A stretch of DNA of 64,000 nucleotides from Candidatus Limnocylindrales bacterium. Its GTDB lineage: Bacteria; Desulfobacterota; Binatia; UBA1149; CAITLU01. The stretch lies in contig DATNBU010000033.1 in assembly GCA_035571835.1 (NCBI GenBank), forward strand, positions 62,001 through 126,000, read 5' to 3'. The translations under genes and the position numbers were made by a program. Of this stretch, positions 34,839-44,028 are shown piece by piece (within the stretch, counting starts at the first letter, position 1; each line of letters opens with the position of its first letter). The notes beneath the pieces were generated by a model. The model saw only the letters and a list, made by a program, of their open reading frames with translations, had not been told where the DNA came from and ran no database searches.

Positions 34839-34858
34839 TGGTGGAGGCGGGGGGAATC
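34839..34858. repeat. Proximal attachment-site repeat inside ssrA
   Basis: The last 20 nt of the tmRNA gene on the minus strand, identical to 18494-18513. It covers the acceptor strand and CCA and part of the T-arm, so the gene stays complete after integration. Confidence 0.85.
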
Positions 34859-35196
34859 GAACCCCCGTCCGAAAGCAATCCACAAAAACCTCTACACGCT
34901 TAGTGTCGGATTTTATCTCATTCGGCGGAGCGCCCCGACACAGGCTCCCGACGAACCAGCCGTCTACTGTTTCGAGCCGGCGCCCGAAGGCGAAGCACCG
35001 GATCCCTATCCCAAATTGTTACGCCCTGTTCCGCGCATTGGGAGTGCCCGGGCAGGACGCTCGCCGCCTAATTAGGCAGCGAGAGCGTAATCGGTGTTAT
35101 CCGCAGTTACGTTGTTTTTTACCGGATTAACGAGTCGGCAAAGCGCTCGGCGTGCAGCTCCTGCTTCATGACCCTCGTCGAACCCATATCGCCCCC
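34839..35196 (-). ncRNA. ssrA: Transfer-messenger RNA (tmRNA)
   Basis: A one-piece tmRNA of 358 nt. The 5' end (GGGGGCG) pairs with CGCCUCC before the encoded ACCA at the 3' end, including a G-U pair at position 3, the alanine identity signal. The T-arm GGGGGTTCGATTCCCCC is intact. The tag frame reads ADNTDYALAA and stops at TAA (35072-35074), resuming at GCG 35102-35104. The RNA frees ribosomes stuck on broken mRNAs and marks the products for proteolysis. Its protein partner smpB lies about 9 kb away. Confidence 0.95.
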
Positions 35197-35343
35197 AAGG
35201 CGATGAAGTCGTCGAAATCGTCGAAGCGCCGCGAATATAGGTCCGATACGGCGGAGCGGCAACCCGAAATGTCCGCACAATCGCACACCGCACCGATCCG
35301 GCCCGCAGTTGAATCCGATCTCCTCCTCCATCAACCACCGTCA

Positions 35344-36549
35344 ATGCTCCGCTTCTCCGCGCTCAGCGCCCTACTCGTCTGCGCACTCGCATCCTCTGCG
35401 CTCGCCCAACCTGCCCCATGTGGCGGCCCGTTCGATGCCTGGCTCGCAGCGTTTCGCGAGGAAGCGCTCGCGCAAGGCATCACCAGCCAGACGCTCGCGC
35501 ACGCCGCTCCACTGATGAAGATCGATCCCGCGGTGCTGCGAGCCGACCGCGGCCAGCACGTCTTCGCGCAGAGCTTCGTCGAGTTCGCCGGACGCATGGC
35601 CGAAGGCTACCGCATCGCACAGGGCAAGGATCGCATCGAGAAGAACGCTGCCACCTTCTCGCGCATCGATCGCGATTTCGGCGTGCCGGCGCCCGTGATC
35701 GTCGCGTTCTGGGCGCTCGAGACCGACTTCGGCTCGAACATGGGCGACGTCCCGACGATTCGCGCACTCACCACTCTCGCGCACGATTGCCGCCGCCCCG
35801 CGCTTTTCCGCGAGCAGCTGCTGGCCGCGCTGCGCCTGCTGCAGGGCGGGGACCTCACGCTCGATCAGATGAAAGGTCCGTTCGCGGGCGAGCTCGGCCA
35901 GCTTCAATTCCTGCCGACGCACTACTTCGACTACGCGGTCGACTACGACGGCGACGGTCATCGCAATCTCATCCGCAGCACGCCCGATGCGCTGGCATCG
36001 GCTGCGAACTATGCGGCCAAGCTCGGCTGGCGCCGCGGCGAGCCGTGGCTCGACGAAGTGCGCGTGCCGGCCGAGCTTCCGTGGGAAGAAAGCGGGCTCG
36101 ACATCGAACATCCGCGCTCGCAGTGGGCGCGCTGGGGAGTTTCGCGCGCCGACGGAAGCGCGCTTGCGAGCGACGATCTGCCGGCATCCCTTCTGCTGCC
36201 GATGGGCCGACATGGACCGGCCTTCCTTGCCTACGCGAACTTCCAGCGCGTCTATCTCAAGTGGAATCAGTCGCTCGTGTACGCGACGACGGCCGCCTAC
36301 CTCGCAACCCGGATCGACGGCCAGCCGAAGATGCATGTCGCCGGCAAGATTCCGTCGCTCAGTCTCGAAGAGACAAAGGCGCTGCAGACGGAGCTTGCGA
36401 AGCGAGGCTACGAGATCGGCAAGATCGACGGTGTGCTCGGCCTTCAGACGCGCAGCGCCGTGCGCGACGCGCAAAAGAAACTCGGACTGCCCGCAGACGC
36501 GTACCCCACGGCTGATCTGCTGCGGCGGCTTCGGGCGGGCGCGGGCTGA
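35344..36549 (+). CDS. Lytic murein transglycosylase, MltB family
   Basis: 401 aa from ATG 35344, which starts a signal peptide (residues 1-20, FSALSALLVCALASSALA). The SLT_2/MltB domain spans about 25-325: the catalytic Glu lies in FWALETDFGSNMG, followed by GELGQLQFLPTHYF and YDGDGHRNL. The C-terminal ~60 residues (ETKALQTELAKRGYEIGKID) are a peptidoglycan-binding domain 1. It cuts cell-wall glycan strands, forming 1,6-anhydro-muramyl ends, in the periplasm. It is divergent from ssrA. Confidence 0.93.
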   Translation: MLRFSALSALLVCALASSALAQPAPCGGPFDAWLAAFREEALAQGITSQTLAHAAPLMKIDPAVLRADRGQHVFAQSFVEFAGRMAEGYRIAQGKDRIEKNAATFSRIDRDFGVPAPVIVAFWALETDFGSNMGDVPTIRALTTLAHDCRRPALFREQLLAALRLLQGGDLTLDQMKGPFAGELGQLQFLPTHYFDYAVDYDGDGHRNLIRSTPDALASAANYAAKLGWRRGEPWLDEVRVPAELPWEESGLDIEHPRSQWARWGVSRADGSALASDDLPASLLLPMGRHGPAFLAYANFQRVYLKWNQSLVYATTAAYLATRIDGQPKMHVAGKIPSLSLEETKALQTELAKRGYEIGKIDGVLGLQTRSAVRDAQKKLGLPADAYPTADLLRRLRAGAG

Positions 36550-36637
36550 CACCCGGATCCTTCGTCCGGGCGCTCAGCGCCATCGCACGCAGTTACCGCG
36601 TTGGCTTTGGCCGTCGGATTGAGGCTTTCGAAGCCGG

Positions 36638-37708
36638 ATGAAGCCGACAGGCCCTGCCCTTACGGTTCGCGCCGGCCGCGAAGCGCTCGCCACGCTGGAG
36701 CGCGACGGTTTTCGCGCCGACGCTTTCTCGACGCTTCTCGGAGCTTCGGGAGGGCCGAAGTGGCTCGTGCTCGCCTCTCTCGATCGCGTGATTGCGCGCC
36801 GCCTCGTCGCCGGCCGCACGGCGCCGCTTCATGCGTTCGGCACGTCGATCGGCGCGTTTCGCCACACCTGTCATGCGCAGACGAATCCGCTTGCCGCATT
36901 CGAGCGCTTCGAACAGGCGTACGTCGGCCAGGCGTACGAAACCAAGCCGACTCCTGCCGAAGTTACCGACGTAAGCCGCCGCATCTTCGACGTGATGATC
37001 GGCGAGACCGGCACCGAAGAAGTCCTGCGCCATCCGACGATGCGACTGCACGTCGGCGCAGTGCGCAGCCGGCGTGCGCTGGCGACGCATGGCAAGCCGC
37101 GGCTTGCGCTCGGCCTCGGCGCCGCGGCAACGGCCAATGCGATCTCGCGGCGCCTTCTCGGTGCGTTCTTCGAGCGCGTGATCTTTCACTCGTGCGATGC
37201 GCCCGAGTTCGGCTTCCGCGACGTTGCGACGCGCCACGTCCGGCTCGACAAGAACAATCTTCGTGAAGCAACTCTCGCGAGCGGCTCGATTCCGCTCGTG
37301 ATGGCGGCGATTGAAAACATTCCGGGCGCGCCGCCGGGCTTTTATCTCGACGGCGGAATCACCGACTATCATTTCGCAATGGATTTCGACGCGCCGCCCG
37401 GCCTCATCCTTTACCCGCACTTCTTCGATCGCATCGTGCCGGGGTGGTTCGACAAGCCGCTGTCGTGGCGCAAGGCGCGCGGCCGGCTTCTCGAACGTAC
37501 CGTGTTCATTGCACCGTCCGCCGAGTTCGTCGCGACGCTTCCCGGCGCGAAGGTTCCCGATCGCGACGACTTCGTCACGCACAAGACGGCTGAGCGCCAG
37601 AAACGCTGGAACCAGGCGCTGTCGGCGTGCCGGGTTCTCGGCGAAGAATTCGAGGCGCTGCTCGAAGGCAGCCGCCTCGCAGCTGCGGCGCAGCCGTTTC
37701 CCGATTGA
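36638..37708 (+). CDS. Patatin-like phospholipase family protein
   Basis: 356 aa. It has the oxyanion-type segment LLGASGGPKW, the nucleophile elbow GTSIG (Ser) in AFGTSIGAFRHT, and the dyad aspartate in YLDGGITDYH. These three define the patatin Ser-Asp lipid acyl hydrolases. It lacks a signal peptide, so it should be cytosolic. The substrate is not known. The neighbouring amidohydrolase is 158 nt downstream on the same strand, perhaps only by chance. Confidence 0.85.
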   Translation: MKPTGPALTVRAGREALATLERDGFRADAFSTLLGASGGPKWLVLASLDRVIARRLVAGRTAPLHAFGTSIGAFRHTCHAQTNPLAAFERFEQAYVGQAYETKPTPAEVTDVSRRIFDVMIGETGTEEVLRHPTMRLHVGAVRSRRALATHGKPRLALGLGAAATANAISRRLLGAFFERVIFHSCDAPEFGFRDVATRHVRLDKNNLREATLASGSIPLVMAAIENIPGAPPGFYLDGGITDYHFAMDFDAPPGLILYPHFFDRIVPGWFDKPLSWRKARGRLLERTVFIAPSAEFVATLPGAKVPDRDDFVTHKTAERQKRWNQALSACRVLGEEFEALLEGSRLAAAAQPFPD

Positions 37709-37866
37709 CGCGCGGCGCGCTTCGAGCACGTACGCGCACGCTGCGGTGGTCGTCTTCGAGAAACAGTTGACGTGATCGGCGCCGCCGCGGTCCGTCAGTA
37801 GGCCGTTCTGTCGCGTGCCGCCCAAGCGCTTGCAAGAACTTCCGCGCGCCTTCATGAAGCGGACAC

Positions 37867-39096
37867 GTGACGGGCATGATCCTCAACGACTTTCGTATCC
37901 TCGATACCGAGACCGGAGCGTACCGAGACGGTTCCGTCCGCATCCAGGCGGAACGCATCGTCGAGATCTCGGACCGCCCACTTTCGGGAAACGCTATTCG
38001 CACGATCGACGGCCGCGGACGCGTACTGATGCCGGGCCTGATCGACGCTCACGTCCACGTCGCCATCACGACGATCAATTTCGCTTCACTCGAGGCCAAG
38101 CCGACGACGCTTCGGGCGCTGGAGGCGGCGGGCATTCTTGAACGGATGCTGGCGCGCGGATTCACGACGGTGCGCGACGCCGGCGGCGCCGACCGCGGAC
38201 TTGCCGAAGCAGTCGCGGAAGGCCTGATTCCCGGTCCGCGCATCTATTATTCCGGACGCGTGCTCAGCCAGACCGGCGGACACGGCGATTTCCGCTCGCG
38301 CGGCGACCTCGCGCCAATGTGCGCGTGCACCATTCATTCGAGCGCGTTCTCGCACGTGGTCGATGGCGTGGATGCCGTGCGCCGGGCAGCGCGCGAAGAG
38401 CTTCGCCGCGGCGCCACGCAGCTTAAGATCATGGCATCGGGCGGCGTCGCGTCGCCGACGGACCCGATCTGGAACCTTCAGTATTCGCGTGAAGAGATGA
38501 CCGCGATCGTCGAAGAGGCCGAGTCGTGGCGAACCTATGCGATGGCGCACGCCTACACGCCGGAAGCGATTCGACGGGCAGTCGAAGCCGGAGTGCGGAC
38601 CATCGAGCACGGTAATCTCATCGACCGCGCGACGGCTGAGCTGATGGCGTCGCGCAGCGCGTACCTGGTGCCGACGCTGATCACGTATTTCGCGCTCGAT
38701 GAGCTGGGCAGTGCGTTTGGTCTCCCGGCCGAGAGCAGCCGCAAGCTGAAAGAGGTTCTTACCGCGGGCCTGGAGTCGATCGAGATTGCGCGCTCGGCGG
38801 GCGTGCCGATGGGATTCGGCACCGATCTTCTCGGAGAGCTGCACGATCAGCAGAGCCGCGAGTTCACGATTCGCCGGCGCGCGCTCGGCGCCGCCGACAT
38901 CATTCGCTCCGCCACCGTCGTCAACGCCGAGATCCTGCGCGCGACGGGTGAGATCGGAGTCATCCGGGAACGCGCGCGCGCCGATCTGCTGGTGATCGAC
39001 GGTGATCCTCTCGAGGACATCGCCGTTCTCGAGAATCCGGATCGAATGCAGGCGGTGATCCAGGGCGGACGTGTCGCAGTCGATCGCGGGATGTGA
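37867..39096 (+). CDS. Metal-dependent amidohydrolase (imidazolonepropionase-like)
   Basis: 409 aa from GTG 37867; ATG 37876 is an equally good start. The N-terminal return strand MPGLIDAHVHVAIT supplies the HxH metal pair, LKIMASGGVASP the bridging-lysine strand, and GVRTIEHGNLI and MGFGTDLLGELH the later His and Asp. The C-terminal RARADLLVIDGDPLED segment is typical. This subgroup includes prolidase-type (Xaa-Pro and Xaa-Arg) dipeptidases, but the substrate is not predictable. Confidence 0.88.
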   Translation: MTGMILNDFRILDTETGAYRDGSVRIQAERIVEISDRPLSGNAIRTIDGRGRVLMPGLIDAHVHVAITTINFASLEAKPTTLRALEAAGILERMLARGFTTVRDAGGADRGLAEAVAEGLIPGPRIYYSGRVLSQTGGHGDFRSRGDLAPMCACTIHSSAFSHVVDGVDAVRRAAREELRRGATQLKIMASGGVASPTDPIWNLQYSREEMTAIVEEAESWRTYAMAHAYTPEAIRRAVEAGVRTIEHGNLIDRATAELMASRSAYLVPTLITYFALDELGSAFGLPAESSRKLKEVLTAGLESIEIARSAGVPMGFGTDLLGELHDQQSREFTIRRRALGAADIIRSATVVNAEILRATGEIGVIRERARADLLVIDGDPLEDIAVLENPDRMQAVIQGGRVAVDRGM

Positions 39097-39130
39097 CTAC
39101 TGACCGCCGTTGCGTAAGTTGACGCGGCAG

Positions 39131-39225
39131 ATGCGTGCGCATCCGTGGTGCCACCGACGTGGCGAGTCCCAGATGCGTGCGCGTCTATCGCACCGCCGCC
39201 GCGCCGAGTGCAAATGCGTGCGCAT
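39131..39225. repeat. Three ATGCGTGCGCAT-type repeats spaced by about 41 bp
   Basis: Copies at 39131-39142, 39173-39184 (one base different) and 39214-39225. Each is a small palindrome, ATGCG-TG-CGCAT. They occupy the 163-bp gap between two converging genes, where no promoter is expected. The regular spacing is about four DNA helix turns. Confidence 0.7.
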
Positions 39226-39259
39226 CGGCTGCGGCGAACGATCCCGCCACAAACTCGAC

Positions 39260-39619
39260 CTACGCCAAACGCCCGGCCGCCCGCGCCTCCGCCTCGGCCG
39301 CCGCGGCTTCTCGCAGCACGAATCGAACGCCGAGCCCGGTCTCCAGCGACATCGCCTCGGACAGCGGCTCGTCGACAACGTCGATGACCACATCGGCATC
39401 TGCATACGGCCCGATCATCGCGGCCTGGAGGTAAACGGGAACACCGGAAACTTCGCCGACCTGACGCGCAGCCGACGTGATGACTGCATCCTCGTAGAGA
39501 TGCGGCGCCGCGCCCTCGCAGCACCCGCCGTCGATCACGAACGTAAGCGGCCCGCTGCGCTCGGCACGCACGCGCGCGACCACCTCTGCGGCCGCCGCGG
39601 AAATGCGAATTGTCGTCAT
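39260..39619 (-). CDS. DUF779 protein, aldehyde dehydrogenase partner
   Basis: 119 aa. The DUF779 signature is present: FVIDGGCCEGAAPHLYED in the centre, with CC as likely metal or thiol ligands, then IGPYADADVVIDVV. The family is almost always next to an acetaldehyde/aldehyde dehydrogenase gene, as here (54 nt downstream of it). It is thought to help or modify that enzyme; the mechanism is not established. Same strand, so they form an operon. Confidence 0.88.
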   Translation of the reverse strand: MTTIRISAAAAEVVARVRAERSGPLTFVIDGGCCEGAAPHLYEDAVITSAARQVGEVSGVPVYLQAAMIGPYADADVVIDVVDEPLSEAMSLETGLGVRFVLREAAAAEAEARAAGRLA

Positions 39620-39673
39620 GGACCGTAAGAAAAGCGGGGCGCCGCCGAAAAAGCAGCACCCCGCCCGAGAGAA

Positions 39674-41179
39674 TCAGTTCAGCAGCATCTGGAAGTAGAA
39701 CTTTCCTTCCGGACCGGTGCTTTCGCCGACGTGGATGTGCTTCATCTCATGGTATTCGGCCAGGCCCCACTTGCCGAGCTCGCGGCCGACGCCGCTCTGC
39801 TTGTAGCCGCCGAACGGGAACCGGAGGTTGATCATGTGATAGTCGTTGATCCAGACCGTGCCGGTCTCGATCCGGCGCGCGAGCGCGATCGCACGGTCCG
39901 TGTTCTCCGACCACACCGCGCCGCCGAGCCCGTAGACCGAGTCGTTCGCAATGCGCACCGCTTCGTCTTCGTCCTTGAAGCGGATCACCGAGACGACCGG
40001 TCCGAAGATCTCTTCCTGCGCGATGCGCATCTTGTTGTCGACGTCGTCGAACACGGTCGGCTCGTAGTAGTAGCCCTTGGCCATGGCCTCGGGCCGCTTG
40101 CCGCCGGCAACGCATTTTGCGCCCTGCTCGTTGCCGAGCGCCACGTACTTCTCGACCGTCTCACGCTGCGACTTGCTGACGAGCGGTCCCATGCCGGTCG
40201 TCGGATCCATGGTGTCGCCGATCTTGATGCGGCCCATGCCGGCGAGCATCTTCTCCATGAACTCGTCGTGCACGCTCTCGTGCACGAGAATGCGCGTGCC
40301 CGACTCGCAGATCTGTCCCTGGTGCATGAACGTCGCGAACAGCGACCCGAGCGCCGCGGTATCGATGTTGGCGTCGGGCAGGATGATGTTCGGCGACTTG
40401 CCGCCGAGCTCGAGCGTCACCTTCTTCAGCGTCCCGGCGCCGAGCTGCATGATGCGGCGGCCGACTTCGGTCGAACCGGTGAACGCGACCTTGCCCACAT
40501 CCGGATGCGTCGCGAGCTCTTCGCCCGCCGTGCCGCCGGGGCCGCTGATCACGTTGACGACGCCGGCCGGAACCCCGGCCTGCGTGCAGATCTCGGCCAG
40601 CAGCAGCGTCGAAACGGGCGTCACCGACGCCGGCTTGATCACGCAGCAGTTGCCGGCCGCGATCGAAGGCGCGATCTTCCACGCGCCCATGATCATCGGG
40701 AAGTTCCACGGCGTGATCCCGGCGGTCACTCCGATCGGCTCGCGCACGACGAGGTTCCTGCTCGGGATCGGAACGACCTCGTCGTACTCCTCCTGCAGCA
40801 TCGACTTGTACTCGTCGCCCGTGATGTACGACCCGAAGTGGAAGAACGTCTGCGCGGCGCCCGGCACGTCCATGCTCATGGCCTTGCGCATCGTGCCGCC
40901 GCCGTCCTGGACTTCGGCCGCGGCCAGCTCGTCCTGGCGCTCGAACATCGCGGCGGCCACGCGTTGCATGATTTCGCCGCGTTCCTGCGGAGACTTGTTT
41001 CGCCAGACCCCGCTGTCGTGCGCGGCCTTCGCGGCGGCGACGGCCTTCTGCGCGTCCTCGCGGTCGGCGACCGCGACGTTGCACCACGCTTCTTCGGTGG
41101 CCGGATTGATCGAGGGAGCGGTCTTGCCGCCCTTGGCGGACTCCCATTGACCGTTGATGAACAGGCCGTATTCCTTCAT
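39674..41179 (-). CDS. NAD(P)-dependent aldehyde dehydrogenase
   Basis: 501 aa from ATG 41179 with a strong GGAGG site upstream; longer upstream frames were rejected. Family signatures: ITPWNFPM, GSTEVGRRI, the general base Glu in VTLELGGKSPN, and the nucleophile Cys291 in GQICESGTRI; the end FGGYKQSGVGRELG is typical. It oxidises an aldehyde to its acid in the cytosol. The DUF779 neighbour suggests acetaldehyde or a related small aldehyde, but the pocket does not settle this. Confidence 0.93.
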   Translation of the reverse strand: MKEYGLFINGQWESAKGGKTAPSINPATEEAWCNVAVADREDAQKAVAAAKAAHDSGVWRNKSPQERGEIMQRVAAAMFERQDELAAAEVQDGGGTMRKAMSMDVPGAAQTFFHFGSYITGDEYKSMLQEEYDEVVPIPSRNLVVREPIGVTAGITPWNFPMIMGAWKIAPSIAAGNCCVIKPASVTPVSTLLLAEICTQAGVPAGVVNVISGPGGTAGEELATHPDVGKVAFTGSTEVGRRIMQLGAGTLKKVTLELGGKSPNIILPDANIDTAALGSLFATFMHQGQICESGTRILVHESVHDEFMEKMLAGMGRIKIGDTMDPTTGMGPLVSKSQRETVEKYVALGNEQGAKCVAGGKRPEAMAKGYYYEPTVFDDVDNKMRIAQEEIFGPVVSVIRFKDEDEAVRIANDSVYGLGGAVWSENTDRAIALARRIETGTVWINDYHMINLRFPFGGYKQSGVGRELGKWGLAEYHEMKHIHVGESTGPEGKFYFQMLLN

Positions 41180-41459
41180 CGCGTTCCTCCTTCCTGTGTG
41201 GTCGCGCTGGTCGCGCTTGTGTGGTCGCGCCGGGCAGACGGGACGCGCGACCTTACGCTCCCCTTTTTCGGCAATCAACAGACCCGTGGCGGCCGGAAAT
41301 CCGCCCGCCCGCGCATCCTGCACCGGCCGGAGGGGTATGAAAAAACGGCCGGATGGCGCCGCAATTCCCTGCGGTGACGGCTTGACGTGGTTTCGGCGGC
41401 CAAGTAACAAAGGCCCCGTTCCAATCCCTTTCGGACGCGGGGGCGTCCTCGAAAATCCC

Positions 41460-42026
41460 GTGAGCGACAATCACAGTTCCACGCCTTTTCCCGGTACCTA
41501 CTGGGTCATTCCCGGTAGTCTGCTCGCCGGAGCATATCCCGGCGGCAAGGACGCCGACGCGACCGAGAAGCGCATGACGGCGCTGCTCGACGCGGGCGTA
41601 CGCTCGGTCATCAACCTGATGTCGGAGGAAGAAGCCTTCGAGCACGCACCGGGCGAACACTTCTACCCGTACGAGGACGCACTCGAGAAAATCGGCGAGT
41701 CGCGCGGAGTCGTCGTCGAGATCGAGCGCTATGCGATCGAAGACGCCAACACGCTGACCGAGCAGGCCATGGAGCTGGTGCTCGACGCGATCGACGCCGA
41801 AATCGACGGCCGCGACAGCCCGACGTTCGTGCACTGCTCGGACGGCAACGCGCGTACCGGCGTCGTCATCGGCTGCTACCTCGCGCGCCACGGCCTCGCG
41901 ACGGGCAAGAGCGCGCTCGAAAAAATCCGCGAGCTTCGCTCCGTCGACCCGCTGTTTGCCAAACAGAAGTCGCCAAAGACGATGACCGAGGAAAAGTTCG
42001 TCCTGCGCTGGCGCGAGTCGCGCTGA
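41460..42026 (+). CDS. Dual-specificity/tyrosine phosphatase-like protein
   Basis: 188 aa from GTG 41460, start not certain (no clear ribosome-binding site). The cysteine phosphatase loop is VHCSDGNARTG (nucleophile Cys126, Arg132, the C-x5-R arrangement), with the preceding strand NLMSEEEAFEH. This is the fold used on phosphotyrosine, inositol phosphates or nucleotides; the true substrate is unknown. It precedes the sensor kinase by 113 nt on the same strand, so a signalling connection is possible. Confidence 0.82.
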   Translation: MSDNHSSTPFPGTYWVIPGSLLAGAYPGGKDADATEKRMTALLDAGVRSVINLMSEEEAFEHAPGEHFYPYEDALEKIGESRGVVVEIERYAIEDANTLTEQAMELVLDAIDAEIDGRDSPTFVHCSDGNARTGVVIGCYLARHGLATGKSALEKIRELRSVDPLFAKQKSPKTMTEEKFVLRWRESR

Positions 42027-42139
42027 AAAGCCGGCCGTCCGGCGCCTGTCCGGCCTCACCCGTCCGTCAAAACCTGCCGCTTTCCTGTCGTCGGACCGGA
42101 GAGTAAGAAGAACGGTCGCCCCGGGGGGAGCGGCTGTCC

Positions 42140-44023
42140 ATGATCATCGCGCTGCTCGTCTTTTCGTCGGCCCTTCAGGTCGTCGTCGCGCTCGTCGCCC
42201 TTCGCGCACCGCGCACGGCGCGCACGCGTTCGGCGTGGTGGGTCTTCGCCGCAGCGCTGATGCTGATGGCGCTGCGGCGCCTGGTGGCGCTCGGCGGGAT
42301 CCTCGCGGGAAGCGCCGTCGCGCCGACCAGGCCCACCGAAGAGCTGATCGCGGTCGGGATTTCGACCTTGCTGCTGACCGGTGTGCTGCGGATGCGGGTT
42401 CTGTGGGCAGAGGCCGACGCCGCCCTTCACGAAGCAAAGGAAAGCGAGCTCGCGCGCCGCGAGAGCGAAGAGATCTGGAAGCGCGTGTTCGAGTTCGCGC
42501 CCGACGGCTACGTGATGCTCGAGTCGGACGGCCGGCTGGCGCGGATGAACCTGGCCGCAGCCGAGATCGTCGGGCTCTCGCGCGAATCGGCCGAGGGGCG
42601 CTACATCTTCGAGCTCGGTTTTCTCGACGACGAGGGCCTCGCGCAGGCGGCGCGAAACCTGTCGATGATGCAGAGGGGCGAAGACCCGGGCCCCGCCGAA
42701 TACACGTTCCACCGTCCGGACGGCACCCAGCGGCAGGTCGAGGTGATCAGTTACACGATCGACGTCCGCGACCGGCCGCTGCTGCTGACGATCGTCCACG
42801 ACGTGACCCGGCGGCGACGCATCGAAGCCGAGCTCAAGCGCAGCCACCGGCGTCTCGAGGAAGCGCAGCGCGTGGCCGGCGTCGTCACGTTCGAGATCGA
42901 CCTGCGTGAAGCCACGATCTCGACGAGCGGCGATCCGCGGCTGACCAGCCCTTCGACCGACGGACGCCTGCACATGTCGCTCGAGGAGGGCTTCAACTAC
43001 ATCGTACCCGAGGACCGCGAGCGGGTGCTCGAGGAAATGGCCGCGGGAACAGGCGGAAAGGGACGCATCGTCGTCGAATACCGGCAGTTCGACGCGCGCC
43101 TCGGCCGCGAAGCAACCGTGCGAACCACCGCGCACGCACAGAAAGACGAACACGGACACGTCACAGGGCTGGTCGGTGCGACCGTCGACGTCACCGAGAT
43201 CCGCCACGCGGAGCAGGAGATCCGCACCCTCAATACCGCGCTCGAAGAGCGCGTGCGCGCGCGCACCGCCGAGCTCGAGCGCGCGGTCGACGAGCTCGAA
43301 GCGTTCAGCTACTCGGTCTCGCACGACCTGCGCTCGCCGCTGCGTGCGATGGCCGGCTACAGCGAGCTCGTGCTCGAGGAAGAAGGAAGCAGCCTCAGTG
43401 CGGCGTCGGTCGAGCATCTCGAGCGCATCCGTGCGTCGTCGGTGCGCATGGGAGGCCTGATCGACGGCCTGCTGTCGCTGGCGAGACTGTCACGCGCGAC
43501 GCGCAACGACGTGCGCATCAATCTGTCGGAGATCGCCCGGACCATTCTCGCGGAGATGCAGGAGGCCGATCCCGGCCGCGACGTCGAAATCATCGTCGCC
43601 GACGACCTGGAGACGGTCGGCGACGCCGGCATGATGTCGGTGATGCTGCAGAACCTTCTCGCCAACGCGTGGAAGTTCACGCGCTCGCGCGCGCACGCGC
43701 GAATCGAATTCGGCCGCACGGGCGGCGGCGACTACTTCGTGCGCGACAACGGCGTCGGATTCGACGCCGCGCAAAAATCCAAACTCTTCCGTCCGTTCGA
43801 GCGCCTGCACCGCACCGACGAATTCGAAGGGACCGGCATCGGTCTCGCCACCGTCGCGCGCATCGTGCGTCACCACGGCGGACACGCGTGGGCCGAAGGC
43901 TCGATCGGCAAGGGTGCTACGTTCTGGTTCACGCTCGGCGCGCCAGGCCTGCGGGACGAGGCGAGGCTTCACACGATGGCCGCCGAGCTCATCGAAGCCG
44001 GACGCGTCGCCAAGCTTTCGTAG
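42140..44023 (+). CDS. PAS-domain sensor histidine kinase
   Basis: 627 aa. Two N-terminal hydrophobic helices (about 1-60) anchor it. A PAS domain covers about 105-225 (VFEFAPDGYVMLESDGRL) and a second PAS/PAC-like region about 230-370. A coiled coil leads to the HisKA box SYSVSHDLRSPLR with His395, followed by the HATPase boxes: N-box LLANAWKFT, G1 DNGVGF and G2 GTGIGL. It should autophosphorylate in response to a signal sensed by the PAS domains. No response regulator is nearby, so it is an orphan. Confidence 0.92.
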   Translation: MIIALLVFSSALQVVVALVALRAPRTARTRSAWWVFAAALMLMALRRLVALGGILAGSAVAPTRPTEELIAVGISTLLLTGVLRMRVLWAEADAALHEAKESELARRESEEIWKRVFEFAPDGYVMLESDGRLARMNLAAAEIVGLSRESAEGRYIFELGFLDDEGLAQAARNLSMMQRGEDPGPAEYTFHRPDGTQRQVEVISYTIDVRDRPLLLTIVHDVTRRRRIEAELKRSHRRLEEAQRVAGVVTFEIDLREATISTSGDPRLTSPSTDGRLHMSLEEGFNYIVPEDRERVLEEMAAGTGGKGRIVVEYRQFDARLGREATVRTTAHAQKDEHGHVTGLVGATVDVTEIRHAEQEIRTLNTALEERVRARTAELERAVDELEAFSYSVSHDLRSPLRAMAGYSELVLEEEGSSLSAASVEHLERIRASSVRMGGLIDGLLSLARLSRATRNDVRINLSEIARTILAEMQEADPGRDVEIIVADDLETVGDAGMMSVMLQNLLANAWKFTRSRAHARIEFGRTGGGDYFVRDNGVGFDAAQKSKLFRPFERLHRTDEFEGTGIGLATVARIVRHHGGHAWAEGSIGKGATFWFTLGAPGLRDEARLHTMAAELIEAGRVAKLS

Positions 44024-44028
44024 CGGTT

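Larger units (their letters stand above)
18494..34858. mobile_element. Genomic island integrated at the 3' end of ssrA, carrying defence genes
   Basis: The borders are a perfect 20-bp direct repeat equal to the last 20 nt of the tmRNA gene (18494-18513 and 34839-34858). The interior is visibly less GC-rich than both flanks. A truncated tyrosine integrase lies beside the tmRNA end, where such integrases normally sit, and a small serine recombinase lies in the middle. Cargo: type I restriction-modification, GIY-YIG, PIN, AlbA_2, PIN-like/HEPN and PD-(D/E)XK-like genes. With the integrase broken, the element is probably no longer self-mobile. No conjugation or phage structural genes are present. 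Confidence 0.85.

Noticed and set aside
41154-41459. Extended N-terminus (102 codons) of the phosphatase, and of the aldehyde dehydrogenase on the other strand
   Set aside because: The two extensions overlap each other antisense in this gap, and the dehydrogenase has a clear ribosome-binding site at 41179; the extra sequences show no domain.
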